Positions 36,113-50,768 of a stretch of 64,000 bases of DNA are shown here, piece by piece; position 1 is the stretch's first letter; every line of letters begins with the position of its first letter. Below the pieces are notes generated by a model. That model was not told the origin of the DNA, made no database searches, and saw only the letters and a program-made list of their open reading frames with translations. A program made the position numbers and the translations under genes. The DNA is taken from assembly GCF_003254395.2 (NCBI RefSeq), contig NC_037639.1, positions 9,352,501 through 9,416,500 of the forward strand. Direction: 5' to 3'. This DNA is from Apis mellifera (taxonomy: Eukaryota; Arthropoda; Insecta; Hymenoptera; Apidae).

Positions 36113-39100
36113 CTGCGGGGGTAGAAACGATCGTTACTTCTCGCGGATTAGAAACGGAGCATGGTGGTGGCGGATGCACTTGGCGAGGGTGTTTCTTTAT
36201 TCAACAACCACGCGCCAAGTGTTCGAGAAACGATTAGAATAGGGCAATGTGTCAACTCATTGGTCTATTAGCATAGTTGAAGATAATAAACGTGCGATTT
36301 GTTGAGATCGTGTTCGGTTTTGGATCCTTTTTAGGAGCGTATAGTTCCAAGAAAATGGATTCGAATGCTTTTGGAAATGGAAATTCGATTTAGAGTCTCT
36401 TTTTAATATCGTTTTTATATAGAAAGAGTATAGGTATATATATGCTGATTATTGTAAAGGAAGAATTAGATTTAGAAAGAGATGGATTGTGAAGGATTCT
36501 TTTTAGAAAAATTCATTTAGTATAAATTTAATTAAGATATTAAGTATTAAATATTAATCTAAATATTATTCAATTAAATTACGGGAACAAACAACAAATT
36601 TGTTTTTAAAATAATTCAATGAAGTAATATTTGAATAATATCATTAATATAAATTTGTTTATACGAAATTACAATATTTCGATTCGGAACAGTTGTGTAA
36701 TCAGATTCACAATCTGAAGATAAATCTAATATATTTTTATGAGTGGCGCACGTTATTACGAAAAAAATAAAGGATTCCAATCGACGAGATCTCGCTCGCT
36801 TTACGAGATCATCGGGCCAAATTGATCGAACGATTTATAAACAAGATGGAAACCGGAATAATATCCGGACAAATGATATCCGGATAAACTGGACAAATCG
36901 CGTTTCCCAATCGAGTGAACCCAGATAAATTAAACGCGCCACGTTTAATTCTGCAATTTGTAGTATATTTCCAGTTACAACAGGGGCAATTTCAATTTTG
37001 AGACTTTTTGCGCATCCTCCAGCGAGGAACGAAACTTCCGATGGTTTTCAACGTGTTACGCGATCCTTATGAAATAGGTCAGCTTAAACTCGATTTCACG
37101 ATGGAAATTGCTATCTTTCTCCTGTCCAACTGAATCCACCGCGAAAATGATACGAAGGAAATTGCCTCGTCCTGTATTTCCTGTCCGCGGAGGGAAGGGT
37201 CGGTTACTCTTCGAGGGATGAAAAATTGTGAAGGTCGAAACAATTAGGCAAGATTACAACGAGAATTCGTTGAAAGTAAAATTCCATTAAAATTTATTTG
37301 ATCCCAAGAAGGAATAAATATTGCAATGAATTTTTAAAATATACAAAATATTTGAAAGTTTGAGATTAATTTTAAAGTGGAAATTATATTAAGAATTAAG
37401 AAATGATTCAAATTGGATTGTCTCTCGTGCAATAGAAATTAATAAAATTTCTGATTATTTGAGAATCTTTTTCTGGCAAACATGTTGGCAAACATTTCTA
37501 CAAACATCGAAGTTTCGAGGATCGTTCGATTCGCACGTGCACCTCGTTAAATCGTGCCGTGCAAACGCCATATTTTCCGATATAAGAACATTATCATCGA
37601 TTTCTTCTGCAAAAGTGAGCCCACATCTCGCTGTTTACATCCAAGCCTAAGGTTGAAGGTCAATTTATTTTCAGAGATAGTCACGCCATTCTTTCTTCGC
37701 GCCAAGATAACTTGATTAGGGATCGTTTCGCCTCTCTGGGAATCTCCTCTTCGATCGATCCTCCGATCAACCGAATTTAAACCGAACAATGAAACCGTTT
37801 CTTGCCCCGCCAATTGATCCTTAACAGACTTATTGCTGGGAACGAAACATTGCTCGATCCCAGTCCTCGATTGAACGACAATCGAATTCCTCCGCGACGA
37901 GCCGATCGATCGTTCGAATCCCTTTTAACCCAGAGAATATTAAATCTCTCTGTTTATAGACAATCGATCGAACATCTCGATTGAATACTCCATCCGAGGA
38001 TGGAACAGGCCGTTTTTAACGCGAATATTGAATGTTCACTTTATACCGATGAGATTAAAAAAGAAAGAAAAAGGAAATAAAATAATGTATTTTTAACAAT
38101 TTTAACAGTATTTTTAACAGAATTTATCAAGAAAAGAAATATAAGATATAATCGATTCTTTGTAATTCTTTGTAGTTTTTTTCCTTTAACTTTGCTTGAT
38201 TATCGTTTAATATACAAAAAAAAAAAATAAACAGGAAGGAAATTCTTCGTGCAAAAAAAACAATAACACATAAAACAATTTATCAATTTGCAACCGTGGT
38301 AATAATAATATTCACCGTAAAATTTTGGGAATTTTTCATGTAATCCTCAATAATATAAAAATAAAAAAGCAGAAAAGCATCGTTAACCTACGTAAAATAT
38401 TGTCTGTAAATCGAAATCGATTAAATTACTACTGTCGATAAAAGGAAAATTTATTATCCAAAAATAAAGAAGAATAAAAAAAGAAAAAGGATACAATACG
38501 TTCAGTTCTCGTTTTAAACGTATTTAACTGTCTGTGTCGTAATAAAATTACACGATGCAAAATCGTTAAATTTAAACGCTAAACTCGAGTTTATTGGTAA
38601 GCGGAGAACGAAAGTAGAAATGGAATAAAGTAAATCTTAAATAAATATACTTTACGAATACTTATTACTTAATTGCTTCGTAGATAAATAAATTTCTGTG
38701 AAATTTTATCTTTACTGTATCTTAATCTGACTGCAGCATTTGCCATGATTCAGCGTGCACTACCGATTCTTATCCCTCTTATAACGCATTAATTATTAAG
38801 CTCCTTAGAGAAACCTTACCACAGTTTTTTTTTTTTCTTTCTTTTCCATTGCCATTTTTTTCCACCATTTAATAGAATTTATTTCGCGCGAAACGTATGT
38901 AAATGTGGATGATATTATATTGTAGATAAATAAAAAACATGCGAATCGGACGGAAAGAATTTAAAAGGCGAGCATTTAAACGTTTATTGAGCTAGTAGGT
39001 TTCTATCATAGGGCAACATCATCCGTCAATTTATAGCCGCATTGTCGAGCAATTAAATCGTTCGAGGCGCTGGCGTGACTACTTTGCCGTACGGAGATAG

Positions 39101-42100
39101 GCATCAGAAGGTATTATGATTTGATTTGAGCAGTGCTGTTACAACTCTGTTTTCATCGGACGAATATTGCAGACGGTTTTGATTTTTGTTTTGGAATGCG
39201 GATTGTGGAACAAGAAATGGGAGGATTTCGTAATAAGAAAAATTAATCATAACATAATCAATCGGTGTTCTTCAAGTTCGAGAAGATCAATTAATTCGAA
39301 TTTCAAATTAAAAAGGAAAATTAAAGATCGATGAAATTTTCCAAATTGAAGTACAAATTTCAAAAACAGATAGAAAAATATAGAATATTTAAAAATTGTA
39401 AAAAGTTTCTAACTTTAATGAAATTTAGTTTTTGATAATTCGAGTTGAAAAGTTTGAAACTCGTGAAAGTTGAAAAGTTTCGTCTTCGAGATAAAAGTCT
39501 AACTTTGAACATAATTCGAATAAGTTGAAAGTTTGAAACTAAGCCTGTACTACTAAGTTAGAAAATTTCTATTTGAAAAACTAAAAATTGTAAGCTGTAA
39601 AAATTGTGATTAATAATTGAAGAATAATTGAAAAGTTTAATTTCTTAAGTCTAAACTTTAAAAATCCGCATCGCTGAAAGGTTTAATTTCGCTCATTCTA
39701 CATTCTTTTGTCTCTCAAAACAGGATCCACTCGTCTAATTTGTCCCTCAATTGCTTTGGAGAGCGTATTTAAAGTTTCCTCGAACACGATCAACGAATCT
39801 GATCCAATTTAAACTATTCTGTGATGATCTACATTATATTCATCTATTCCTATGCCACTTGCGTGCTACTTTCCCTATCAAAGTATCTACAATCCGGCTT
39901 CCTTCAACACATAATCAAATGTGTTACCTCATTCACATCTGCAACATTCTATTCCTGGTGTTCATTCATAGAAAAACCCACGAGATCTGTATGGGCATAT
40001 GATGATGAGTCATTTTTAATTTTTATCTCGACGAATTTACGTTCAAATCGTCGTTGTCATCGATCGATTGTCAAAGAATGATCAAAAATATTATATTACG
40101 TTAAATTTTGAATTAATACACTGGGATAAACAAGCGAATAATACAAACGGTAAATTAACGGTGTAAGGACAGAACATTATGAAGACACGGTTATAAATTT
40201 AATTAAAAGTATACCTCAGGTCGTTTAGATTAATGAAAATTCAACAGACCGAACCGAGTTGCGTTAATTTATTGTACGAGCACATTCGAGTATATAAATA
40301 TTTCTATAAAACCAATTCAGTTTTCATCACTTCAGGCTTCTCTTATATTATCCGATTTCTCTTGCATAATTAAACGAATATTGTTAATAAATATTTTACA
40401 AATTGCAAATTACGTCAGTGATGGTAAATTTTGGATGATAAAATAAAATTTTAATAATCATGTTATGTACGAGTTGAATAAAGAGTTGAATAAAAAAAAA
40501 AAGAAAAGAAAAGAAGAATTCTATTGCGTAAACAGCAAAATGTTTGATGATAAAACGATTGAAACAAAAATAATAATAAAACGATAAAAACAAGCGAGTA
40601 AAAATAATTTTATGAATTTCAAGCGATCCGATTATTTTATTTAAATAGAATTATAAAATTGATACTAATGTTATTAATTATGATAAATTATATAGGATAA
40701 GAAATGATTCTTGCTTTACGATACAATTTTTTTTCGTAACTTAAAAAAATTAAATAATACGTGTAACACTGTTCCATTTTTTTAATTATACTTGACAATC
40801 TTCGCAATGCATGGAAACAATATTAGTTATAAAATCGATAAAATAATACGAAGCGGATATAATATCGTGAAACCTGTCTGCTCACCGTTAATTTTTAAAG
40901 AATACTTCCATATACTACACTTATTAAACTTGCGAATCGAGTATAGCATTAAACGTACGCACGTGAACGAACTAAGCCAAGAATATACAATAACCGCGAT
41001 TTAGAAATTAAAATCGTGCTTCTATGAACCTATGAACGAGATTTCCATTCAAATAGAACGCGAAAATAAATAATCGGGGGAAAAAAGAAGAAGAAGAAGA
41101 AGAAGAAGAATGAAAATAACCAGAATCAAATAACAAAGTAGTCATTAAAAGGAACATTATTTGTTTAAATTTGATCCTCGTGAAAACCCGAATAATAAGA
41201 AATTTCTCTCGCGTGAATGAAACTGATATATGAAAGGAATATTTCATTTTTCACTTCCTTTATATATACAATTTCGAGAAAATTTTATTCCATATGAAAA
41301 TGACCGATTGACAAATTAATTCGCAATGAACAATGGGAATATGTCGTGTGAAAAAAGAAGATATCGATGAATATTATTAGCTATACATGGAATAATTATA
41401 ACATGTTTCGTTTAATGCTATAAAATAGATGATGCTCTTAATTCACCTCGGTTCGACAATAATCGTGGATGATCCGTGAGTAATCGAATCGAATTGATAG
41501 AATTTCACGTAACACATAAATGAAGCTTTTATTGCGATATTCGTTCTTACTTTTATTTTTCTTTTTTTCTTCTTTTGTTCCGTACTAGTGACATTGAATT
41601 TACATCGCGTTTCATTAAATTTTTTAAATTGTTTTAATTTAAATTGATTCGTAGGAGGAGAGCACGATCGAATACATCCTCCACGATGACATTAATTACA
41701 AATTTTTTCATTGAAGCGTATAATTTCTTTTCCTGTCCGTATATATATATTTCTGTATTTAAAAAAAAAAAGAAAAGAAAAGAAACAAGGAAATTTAACA
41801 TCATCGGTTTGAATTTAATATTTGCACTTGTATTTTTTCTTTTAATATTAACAATACAAATATCCAAATTTTTTTTAAATTAATGAAAAAGTAATGTAAT
41901 TTAATAATTATTAATGTTATTAAAAATAACATAAGGTTAAATATGTAAATTACAAACGAACTTTGGATTTTAACAGACCTCGTCGAGTGCACGAGTACGG
42001 TTTCATTAGATCGTATTGCCGGTCAATTGACGATTATTGTTCGATCACTGGGACATCCGATGAGAAAATAAAAGGAAACATCTGCGTGTTTTTTTCCTCT

Positions 42101-45100
42101 CTTATTGCTTCTCGATAATTTTTTTTCTCCTCTTTTCCCATAAAAGGATCGAACAGTCTCGAAAGTTTACTCTTTTTATCTTTTCTTTACCTTTCAATAT
42201 TTTAAATTCGATATTTATTGTACAAATTAAAAGCTATCAAAAAGTATGAAAAAAAAAAAATGTATATATAAAATTAATCGTTAAAAAAATTTTTTAAACA
42301 TGATACAATTAAAAGCTAACCATTACAATTTAGATCACATAAAATTATATCGATTATAAAAATTAGAATCAACATTTACTGATTTTATGAATCATAATGT
42401 TGCTTATGAATCATCTCCTATATACATATCTCTAACATTCATCAAATCGAATCATAAAATAATGAATTTAATCGATAACGTTGAATTAATAAAGGCCTAC
42501 TATATCTATAATCACATGCAAGACATCAAAATTTCAGTGAATTGCGCGCCACTTAATAAAAGTTAAATAATGTAATAATTAAACGGATTTGAAGCCGGTG
42601 CACCTTGGCCTCTCCTTTTCAAGTAACAGACAGAACGAGGCGACGCGCGCACACGAGCGCGCTTTTCAATTTGCTTTGGCTGCACAACAATAAAAGGATA
42701 TTTCGTTTCACGGGAATATAATTTTCATAATATTGTGAAATCTCATAGTCGTGTATCACGTTACCACGCTGGTGTCAAGTTTCATTTTTTTCAAGGTTTT
42801 TCTACAGGAGACACGCGTCGTCTATTTTTCTTTTATTTATTTATTTTTTTTTTTCTTCTTTCTCTTCCCTTTTTCCTTTCTCGATAACGATACCCTTACG
42901 CTTGGCGAACGATCGATTTAACGCGACATCTATATCGATATCCTTCGATATAAATATTTACAATATTTCTTTTCTCGCATTAGATAAGAGACATCTTTTT
43001 TTTTTTTTTAATTAACGAGTAAAAGAATTGAACGTTAGAGAAGAGAAAGTATTCGAATGATGAGAATTTCGTAAAGAGAAATTTGGTTGGGACGTCAAGG
43101 ATGTTTCAAGGTCATTGACGAGTTCTTGAACGAGTTATTTTTGATTAACGACGGATCTCTGGAAGAAGTTCAAAGACAAAGTTATACCGGAAAGACGTAA
43201 CAAAGTAATGAAAATAGAATTGAAAATAGAATGGAATATTTGAAAGTTAAAAGGAAATTGAGATATCGAATCGAAGCATAAATGGACCATCAAGCAGCGA
43301 ATTCGATACGTATAAGGAATTTGTACAATTTGAAAGAATTCGAATCCTTTGAAATATTTCAAGGCATTGCATTCGAAGCATATGCATAGATCGGATTTTT
43401 TTTTGTTTCAAGTTATTGCTACAAATATAAAATAAGACGGATAATTCCGTTTAATTTGAATTTAATAACCTCAACTATAATTCAAAAATTTTAAATATTC
43501 ATTGCAAAAAAAACAATATTTCCAAAGTATGTTTATAATCATACATGACCTTGCCTGACAAGTCGTTGAACTCGACTTAAAAGAGGCTATCACCCTACAG
43601 AGTAAAAAATAGAACGTTTCATTAAGCCTTGGTAAGGCTCTTGATTTCACTGTGCGCATCAAAAATAATTTACTTTTCATATGTTAAAAAGGATATGAAG
43701 TGTTTACGATTTGTATAATTATTTAGTTTTTAAAATCATTTTTAAGATATTGTAATCCTTCAGACTTCATTCATAATTATAAAAATACTTTGATTGAACA
43801 AATATCCAAAAAAGAATTACCTTTTACTAAATATTTTATAACATTTTCAATATTTTACACTCTACATTCACTGTTTTGTTACTTCTAGATCGTCTTATAC
43901 GTTCACACATATTTGTAAAGATTTTATAATTTCCTCATTTAAAATATCCAATAAAAAATCAATTAATTCCATAAATATTTTAAAAATTCATTGAAATGAA
44001 ATAAATTTTACATCTCCAATATTTTTAGTAATACAATTGCTTAAAAAAATGAATTAATTTCAAAGAAAAAAAAATTCAATTCATTCTTTTCAAACAAAAA
44101 ACGGATAGCGGATAATCAGAGAACACTGTTCTCTTTTTAAATGTACTGAAGATATGGAGATAACAGTTGACTTCTGTTATTGTCGACGTAATATAGAATC
44201 TATATATTTTCCAATATCGATTCTAGGTCAGCAGAATCGATGTGGATGAAAAAGAGGAAGCTTTAACGATTCATCACCCGCGAGAGATGTCATTAACCTT
44301 TGCGAGATTTGTCGAGTGTGCGTTTCGACCCATGCTGCACATGATTCATAATGCGATATATCCGTTTTGCATGGAAATAAAACTAATAATAAAAACTTTG
44401 GCCCACTAACGTAACAATACGCATAGCTAATCTATCATTTATAATTTACGAGAAAGGTGCACGATAAAATCGAATTGAAAAGTCACTGACTTTTAAGCGA
44501 AGTTGTGTAGACATTTTTATGACAAACAATGTAAATGCAAATAATGTATATAAACGGTAACAATAATCATTAATACATATATTACGAATGGAAAAAAACA
44601 ATTCAGATTGTGACTACATGTTGTCAATTCCGTTCAAAATGGAAGATATATCACTAAACCAATTTCGCGCGTTCCTCTAATATGAAACAAATTAATTTCA
44701 TTCCACGTTCCATTTCCATCGTTTTCGCGTTCCTAGACGAGAAATACGATAAAACATAGCGCGTATTTGGAGAAACGATAAATAAAACGTGCCGATTGGA
44801 ATCAATTATATAGAATCTTTTATGCGACGAATCATATAAATCTTATGATTCTATTAGGCAAACTACTCGTATGGAATAATAACATGTTGCCTTTATCGAA
44901 ATATTAATATTGGGAGACTTCGAATGCGAAGGAAATTAACTTCACGGCTAACGTCAAGCAGATCTTGTTGAAAAAGTCCGTGCTAATACTGTCAGCTGAT
45001 GCCTAATAAAAGTATGGAGTGCCTTTTATTAGGAACGATCGAAACACACACTCGATTTAACAACTATATACTGTTTGAGCAGTTTGAAAAGAAAAATATA

Positions 45101-45398
45101 GGTCTTTTATTACTTACATATTTATTAGAATTTATATGTTTCGAATGCATAGTCACCGAAAGCGCGTTTTTTTACGATCCATCGAAATCTAACCTATCGA
45201 AGTATAGAAACCGATCAAACTTTTTATGAAGAAAAACAATATAAAAGGTATAAAACAAGTAAAAGGTATAAAAATATTTGTTGGCATTCGAGGTTATGGA
45301 GGAAAAAGAGGAAAAACGAACAAAAACGAAAATATGAGAAAACTTGTACTTTGTACTATCGGCGTTAGTGGAGAAAAGAAAAAAACGTATTTACTCAC
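36113..45398 (-). other. Region upstream of Itpr, possible 5'-UTR intron
   Basis: No protein-coding exon is supported. If the acceptor at 36113 pairs with the strong donor GTGAGTAAA at 45398, this is a 9.3-kb intron in the Itpr leader. Otherwise it is promoter-side intergenic DNA. It contains mixed-composition islands (about 37040-37220, 37480-37990, 39000-39130 and 42560-42700) in an AT-rich background, (GAA)n at about 41085-41109 and long CT tracts at about 42820-42890. Confidence 0.4.
41085..41109 (+). repeat. (GAA)n tract
   Basis: This is a run of AAG/GAA trinucleotides, about eight units, upstream of Itpr. It is a simple-sequence repeat only. Confidence 0.8.
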
Positions 45399-45800
45399 GT
45401 TCTCGCCGCTTCGTAGCAGCTCCAATACTTTCAGTGCACTTCACGTTGTCGATCGAAATCGTTCCCGAGGCGGTAACGCACCGGTTTTAGAGAATGCCGG
45501 AACACTTCCTCGAATGGCCAAAAATATTTCAAATACGTTCACGATGATCACACCTTACGAAAAAGGCGAAAACGTTCGTGATCGCCTCGTTAGTTCACGT
45601 TTACGTGTCACAGATATTGTGATTCTCTTGTGCACAGATTTTTGAACATCTATCACGTTTGATTCATAGACGAAATTAGTTAAAATATTCACGAAGTTGT
45701 ATTATATCGGAAATGTGCGACTTGATATGGTCGTAAAATCACCGATACGCGCGTATATACACGATTATTAGAGGACGACGCACGAGGCACAAACGTTCGC
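45399..45800 (-). other. Candidate noncoding first exon / promoter (minus strand)
   Basis: This is a CpG-rich, mixed-composition island in AT-rich flanks. On the minus strand it ends in a consensus donor (GAGAAC|GTGAGTAAA, GT at 45397-45398). A CCAAT-type element (ATTGG on the minus strand, about 45876-45880) and TATATA-like sequence near 45750 lie around its upstream part. No long ATG-led minus-strand frame fits, so a noncoding 5' exon is the simplest reading, with Itpr as the nearest downstream gene on the same strand. The left boundary is splice-defined; the right (TSS) boundary is a guess. A bidirectional or plus-strand promoter is possible. Confidence 0.35.
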
Positions 45801-48800
45801 ACCGCTCGGTGGTTCTGGCACGACTGGAATACTGGAAGCGACTCGTCTCAATTTTACATATGGCTGCATATTATCCAATGATCAGTGGAGTAAAATTTTC
45901 GACTTATTTTGAATCTTTAATATTTTTATACAAAGATATAAAAATAATATGGTTATTATTATTTCAGAATATTTTTTTTTAATAAAAATTTAAATTTAAT
46001 AAATATTTTTTTACAATAATGAAAACGGAATCGTTAGATGATAAAGTAAACAATCTAAATAAAATTTATATGAGAAATAATTTTTCATAAATCTTTATAT
46101 ATTAATGTTGTTACTTATTATTCTCTAATCATTTGTTCGAAATAGAATTATTAAACTCTAAAATTTTGATTGATAATTGTAAAAATATGAAAAAATGTAT
46201 TCAATTGACAGATCCGTCGATATTGCAGGAATTTTTAGATACATAACTGGTATGTATATATGAGTACTCTTTCGATAATACAGATTAGATCTTTTTGGCG
46301 GTAAATTTTAATTTCCAATTTTAAAGAAATTCTTTTCTTTTTTAAATACTACCTTTTAAAAAGAACAATTAATATATTCTCAAAAGTAATAATACTCTAA
46401 TATGAAGGAAATATATTTTTATATGAAAAAAATAAACAATTCACTATTATTCTTACATATTGCATAAATATAATAATAATATAATAAACAGTATAATAAT
46501 AAGTATAATAAACATTAAATATTTTGAATAAAATTTAAAAAATTAATAAATTATTACGATCATCAATCATTTTTATATATTTTAACGATAACTTTAACAT
46601 AATAGCAGAAACTAATATTTTAAATGTGTAAATGTAGCTTGAGTTTGCAGAATATATATAGATTGTAATGTACATTATCATAAGAAAATTGTTAAATGCT
46701 TAAATATACAGCAAAAGTGTGAAAATTAACAAATTACAATTTATTATAAAAGAAAAAAACTTTATAGAAGATCGGAAACGATTGTGTATTATCGTATGAC
46801 CTCCCGAACACAATGGTCTCTGTTTATATAAGAAGTACGAAATCGCTGCCGGAGATGATTTAACATTCTGATTCCATATCGAACACGTCACGTAATTAAT
46901 TAAGATAATTCCGAGATAGGATAGACAAAATTAATCAGTTAACATCGTTCGTTAATTAATTCTTCTATCTCCTCTATTCGCTCTAGACTATTCCATTAAT
47001 TTCAATCAAAATTTAATAAAAAAAATAAAATAAAATTTCTACGTATTAATTTTTATGATATTTAATTTATAATATTCACACATTATTTCCGAATAAAAGA
47101 ATTTTTGATCTTGAAAACTTAGAATAAATTACCAATGCTAATATATTGAGACTTTAAAATAGATTGTTAGTATAGATATGTGTTAAGTCTTCTCAATATT
47201 GAATGTCGTCGTATTCTTATCTTTAAAAAAATAAACATGAAAAATATATTACGTATTTTTATAATAAATGAGTAAACTGTAAAATTTAATTACAAAAATG
47301 GTAATTTTTTTAAAAAAGATACAAATTAAAATATAATTCCAATAATATATTGATTTAATTTTATATATGAATCATGGATTATTTTCTTAATAATCATAAT
47401 CAATTTTCATTTATAATAATAAATTACAAGATGGAATAAATTAACGGAGCAAAAGTTTGATAGGGAGAAAAAGAATTAATTTGCAAAGTTTTGGGACATA
47501 CAAATTGAGGATGAAATAATATCAACAGCATTTGATCTTTTCATTTTATTGTACCAAAAAATTTCATCTCCGTTCAATCATTATTAATTCAATATAATAT
47601 ATTTATCCTTTATATTTGTTATATCTTATTTATAATAAATATTTGTAATAGTGTAGTGTTCATTGTTATTCTTTATTGTGTCGCCATGAGCCATGAAAAC
47701 GTGGAATCAGCAAGTTCTTAATTACCGTTACTATACTACCTAGAAAGACGTTTTGTGATTCTTCTTCTTTTTTTTTTTTTTTTTCTTCTTAATAAATCCA
47801 CGAAACACAACAGAAGCACGCCACGTGGTTGCGTACTTGTCACTCTCCCTTTATGTTTCTCTTTTCTCATCTTTTTTTGTTTCTTTTCTTTTTTTTAAAA
47901 AGAGTTAAAGTGCGGAGACACTTGTACTATCTCCCAGAAAACATTTTTCTTCTCTCTTTTCCATGTACCCCTCCCCCCTCCCGCCCTCCCTCCCCCCACT
48001 TTTTCCTTCTTCTATCAATCGTGTATTATCTAATTGATACAGAGCATTCAGACATAGACAATCCATACACAATAAAACAATAGGTACCTAAGGAAATTTT
48101 TACAACTAGCTTAAGGCTCTAGTTCCCTTAAATCAGTTCGAATTAGAATTCAAACGAGGAACAGTGTTAATTATTTTCCGATATAATATTTTCAGTTCGT
48201 ATCGACAAACATCACATCGAACAATTCGCAAAAAATCTTGGATCTTCATTTTCTACTTTGTGATTGTGATCATTGATAAATCAAGATCGAGCAACGAGTC
48301 TCGAACGATTTATCCCCGATTTTTCTCGATATATCTTCCACAAAACGCGAAACGCAACTGATTTTAACGTACTAAGGCCTTAATGTGTCAAAGCAGCGGA
48401 GCTAATTATCGTTTACAATAAGAAAATATATATACCTCTACGGACACCAATAATTCGATCTCACGTCATTGTACATGGAACGTAGTTTTTTTTTTTTTTT
48501 TAGAAAACTTTACCTCTTTTTCCATCTCGTTTTCTCATTTTTCTTCTCATTTACCGATCGCTTTTCAAACTTTACGGAAACAAGCGTTCCAAAAAAATGC
48601 CATCTTTCTACGTTCCTCCTCTATTCCTATTCTTTTTTCTTTCTTTCTTTCTTTTTAATTCTTATAAAGCTTAACTTTGACTTTTTGTTCCTTTAACGAA
48701 TGTTTCTTGAAACCTCGATTCCCCGTAAACCCTGCAGTATATTTCGTGCAATCAACAAATCGTTTGACACGTTTGACGTGATTGATTATTTCGACAGGTT

Positions 48801-50700
48801 TACGTAGTATGTTCTCTCTCGTTTTTTTTTTCCTTTTTTTTTTTGCAAAAACTAAACTGAACACATTAACGAGAACGCTTTTAATTTTTTTTTTCTTTTT
48901 TTGTTACTTATTAGTAACGAGAACGATTTTAATACTTTGTTTCTTATTTTTCCTTTTTTTTTCTTTTTTTTTTTTTTTTTGCGATGCGTAATATATCTCT
49001 TTGTGAATCTTTGTCGCGAACTGTTACGAGATCACCGACTGTCTTACTGCAGAGTTAATGACAATCGTGTTTTTTATGTTTCAGCATCTTAAATGTTAGT
49101 CTAAAGTTACACGCTATGTATCGAGAATACTTCTACCGACGCAGTACCTAAGTTTTAAAGCCCTGCATACTCGAACTTGTTTCTTTATTTTATTTTACTT
49201 TTCTTTTTTTTATCCATTCTTTTAACCGAAATTTTCTTTTTTTGTTTTTTCTTTCTCTCTTTCTTTGGACGACGAGTGAAAAGTCAATAATAAAAACGTC
49301 TTTATTTCCACGTGAACAAGACTCCACCGATTAAAAATGGTGATTAAAATGATGAATATGTTTCTTCTTCTCTTCAACCTTCTTCTTTCCTTTCCAACTT
49401 TTTTTTTTCCTCCTTTTTTAAACCTGTTATTGTGCATCACTTTCTCAAAAATTATTAATCACATATATAATATATATAATATATATAATTGCATTTATAT
49501 ATCAACTAATTTTCTTTTTTTTTTTTTCGATCGGCTCACAGACAATCGAAGAATAGGATTGATGTTGCTCAACTTCCGTTCATCTCATCCACCTCGTAAA
49601 TAATGTAAATCTACTACGCTTACAAATTTCAAAATATTACAACGTACTTCAATGTATCAGGCGCACACACTGGAGAATATATTTCGATTTTATTTTTTTT
49701 TTTTTTTTTTTTTAATATCGAAACTTAATATTAAACGTATCCCGAGAAAACAGGATTCTATATATATATTTTTTTTTCTTTTTCTCTTTTTTACAACAAT
49801 CGGTACACATCGGCTCCCCCCCTCCCCTCCATAGCTGGATCGTTTTTCTTTGACAATAAGTACAATTATCAACGATCCACGAGGGGGGGGAAATTATTAT
49901 TAAGAACGATTCTTCGTTCCTTTTATGCTGAAACATTTAAACACAGAGCTTTGCGTTGAACGAGCACGTACGAATTGATGATTTTAACCATAATGGATAT
50001 CGATTCTGCTTATAACATATTTTGATGAAATTTTATTGGCAAAAGATATTGCATTTAATAATTCATTTCGATTTTCCCCCATATATATATATATATATCG
50101 TTAATTAATATGTTTCGCAGTTTCGTTTATAAACCTGAGCGATACACAGCAATTTCGATATCCATTAAAAATTCGTACACGTTTTTTCTTTTTTTTTTCT
50201 TTACCCTTATTCCCTAAAATTAAAACGTGAGAAGAGATGTTTCGTATATATCGTTATAGACTAGATTACAATGGGGAAAAAAAAAGAAGAAGAAGAAGAA
50301 GAAAAAGAAGAAGAATAAAAGAAAAAAAAAAAAAATAAATGACTTGTTGTTGCGAATCGATGCAGATGGGATAATCGAGCCGAATATATTCTCCGTTAAC
50401 GTAATTAACATCGTTGTTGGATATTCTTCTCTGTGTAAAAACTAGCTTCGATCGTTTTCTCTCGATCGCACGATAACGATAAGTTTCTGTATTATTAGCT
50501 TTGATCAACCATTATTGCGTATGCGTACGTTGGCATCGTCATTTAACACATTAGATAACATACGACGATATAGTTATTATGAACGAGTAGCAAAAATATT
50601 GCTATTTCCTTGTCTCGATGAAAGTGAAGAAGTCGTGTGAATCATCAGCTCTAAGAAAATTATTCTTAATGCTCGAAAGATTAAATTTCGAGTTACGAGA

Positions 50701-50768
50701 GAAAAAGACAGAGAGAGACAGAGACAGAGACAAAGAGAAAGAGAGAGAGAGAGAAAGAGAGAGAGAGG
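50701..50768 (+). repeat. Imperfect (GA)n purine tract
   Basis: AG/GA dinucleotides interrupted by CA and AAA occur over about 68 bases, all purine except for a few C. It is a simple-sequence repeat in the gene-poor block. Confidence 0.85.

Noticed and set aside
45226..45645. 139-codon plus-strand ORF at 45.2-45.6 kb
   Set aside because: Its first half is Lys/Gly low complexity. The island is better explained by a minus-strand noncoding exon ending at a strong donor.
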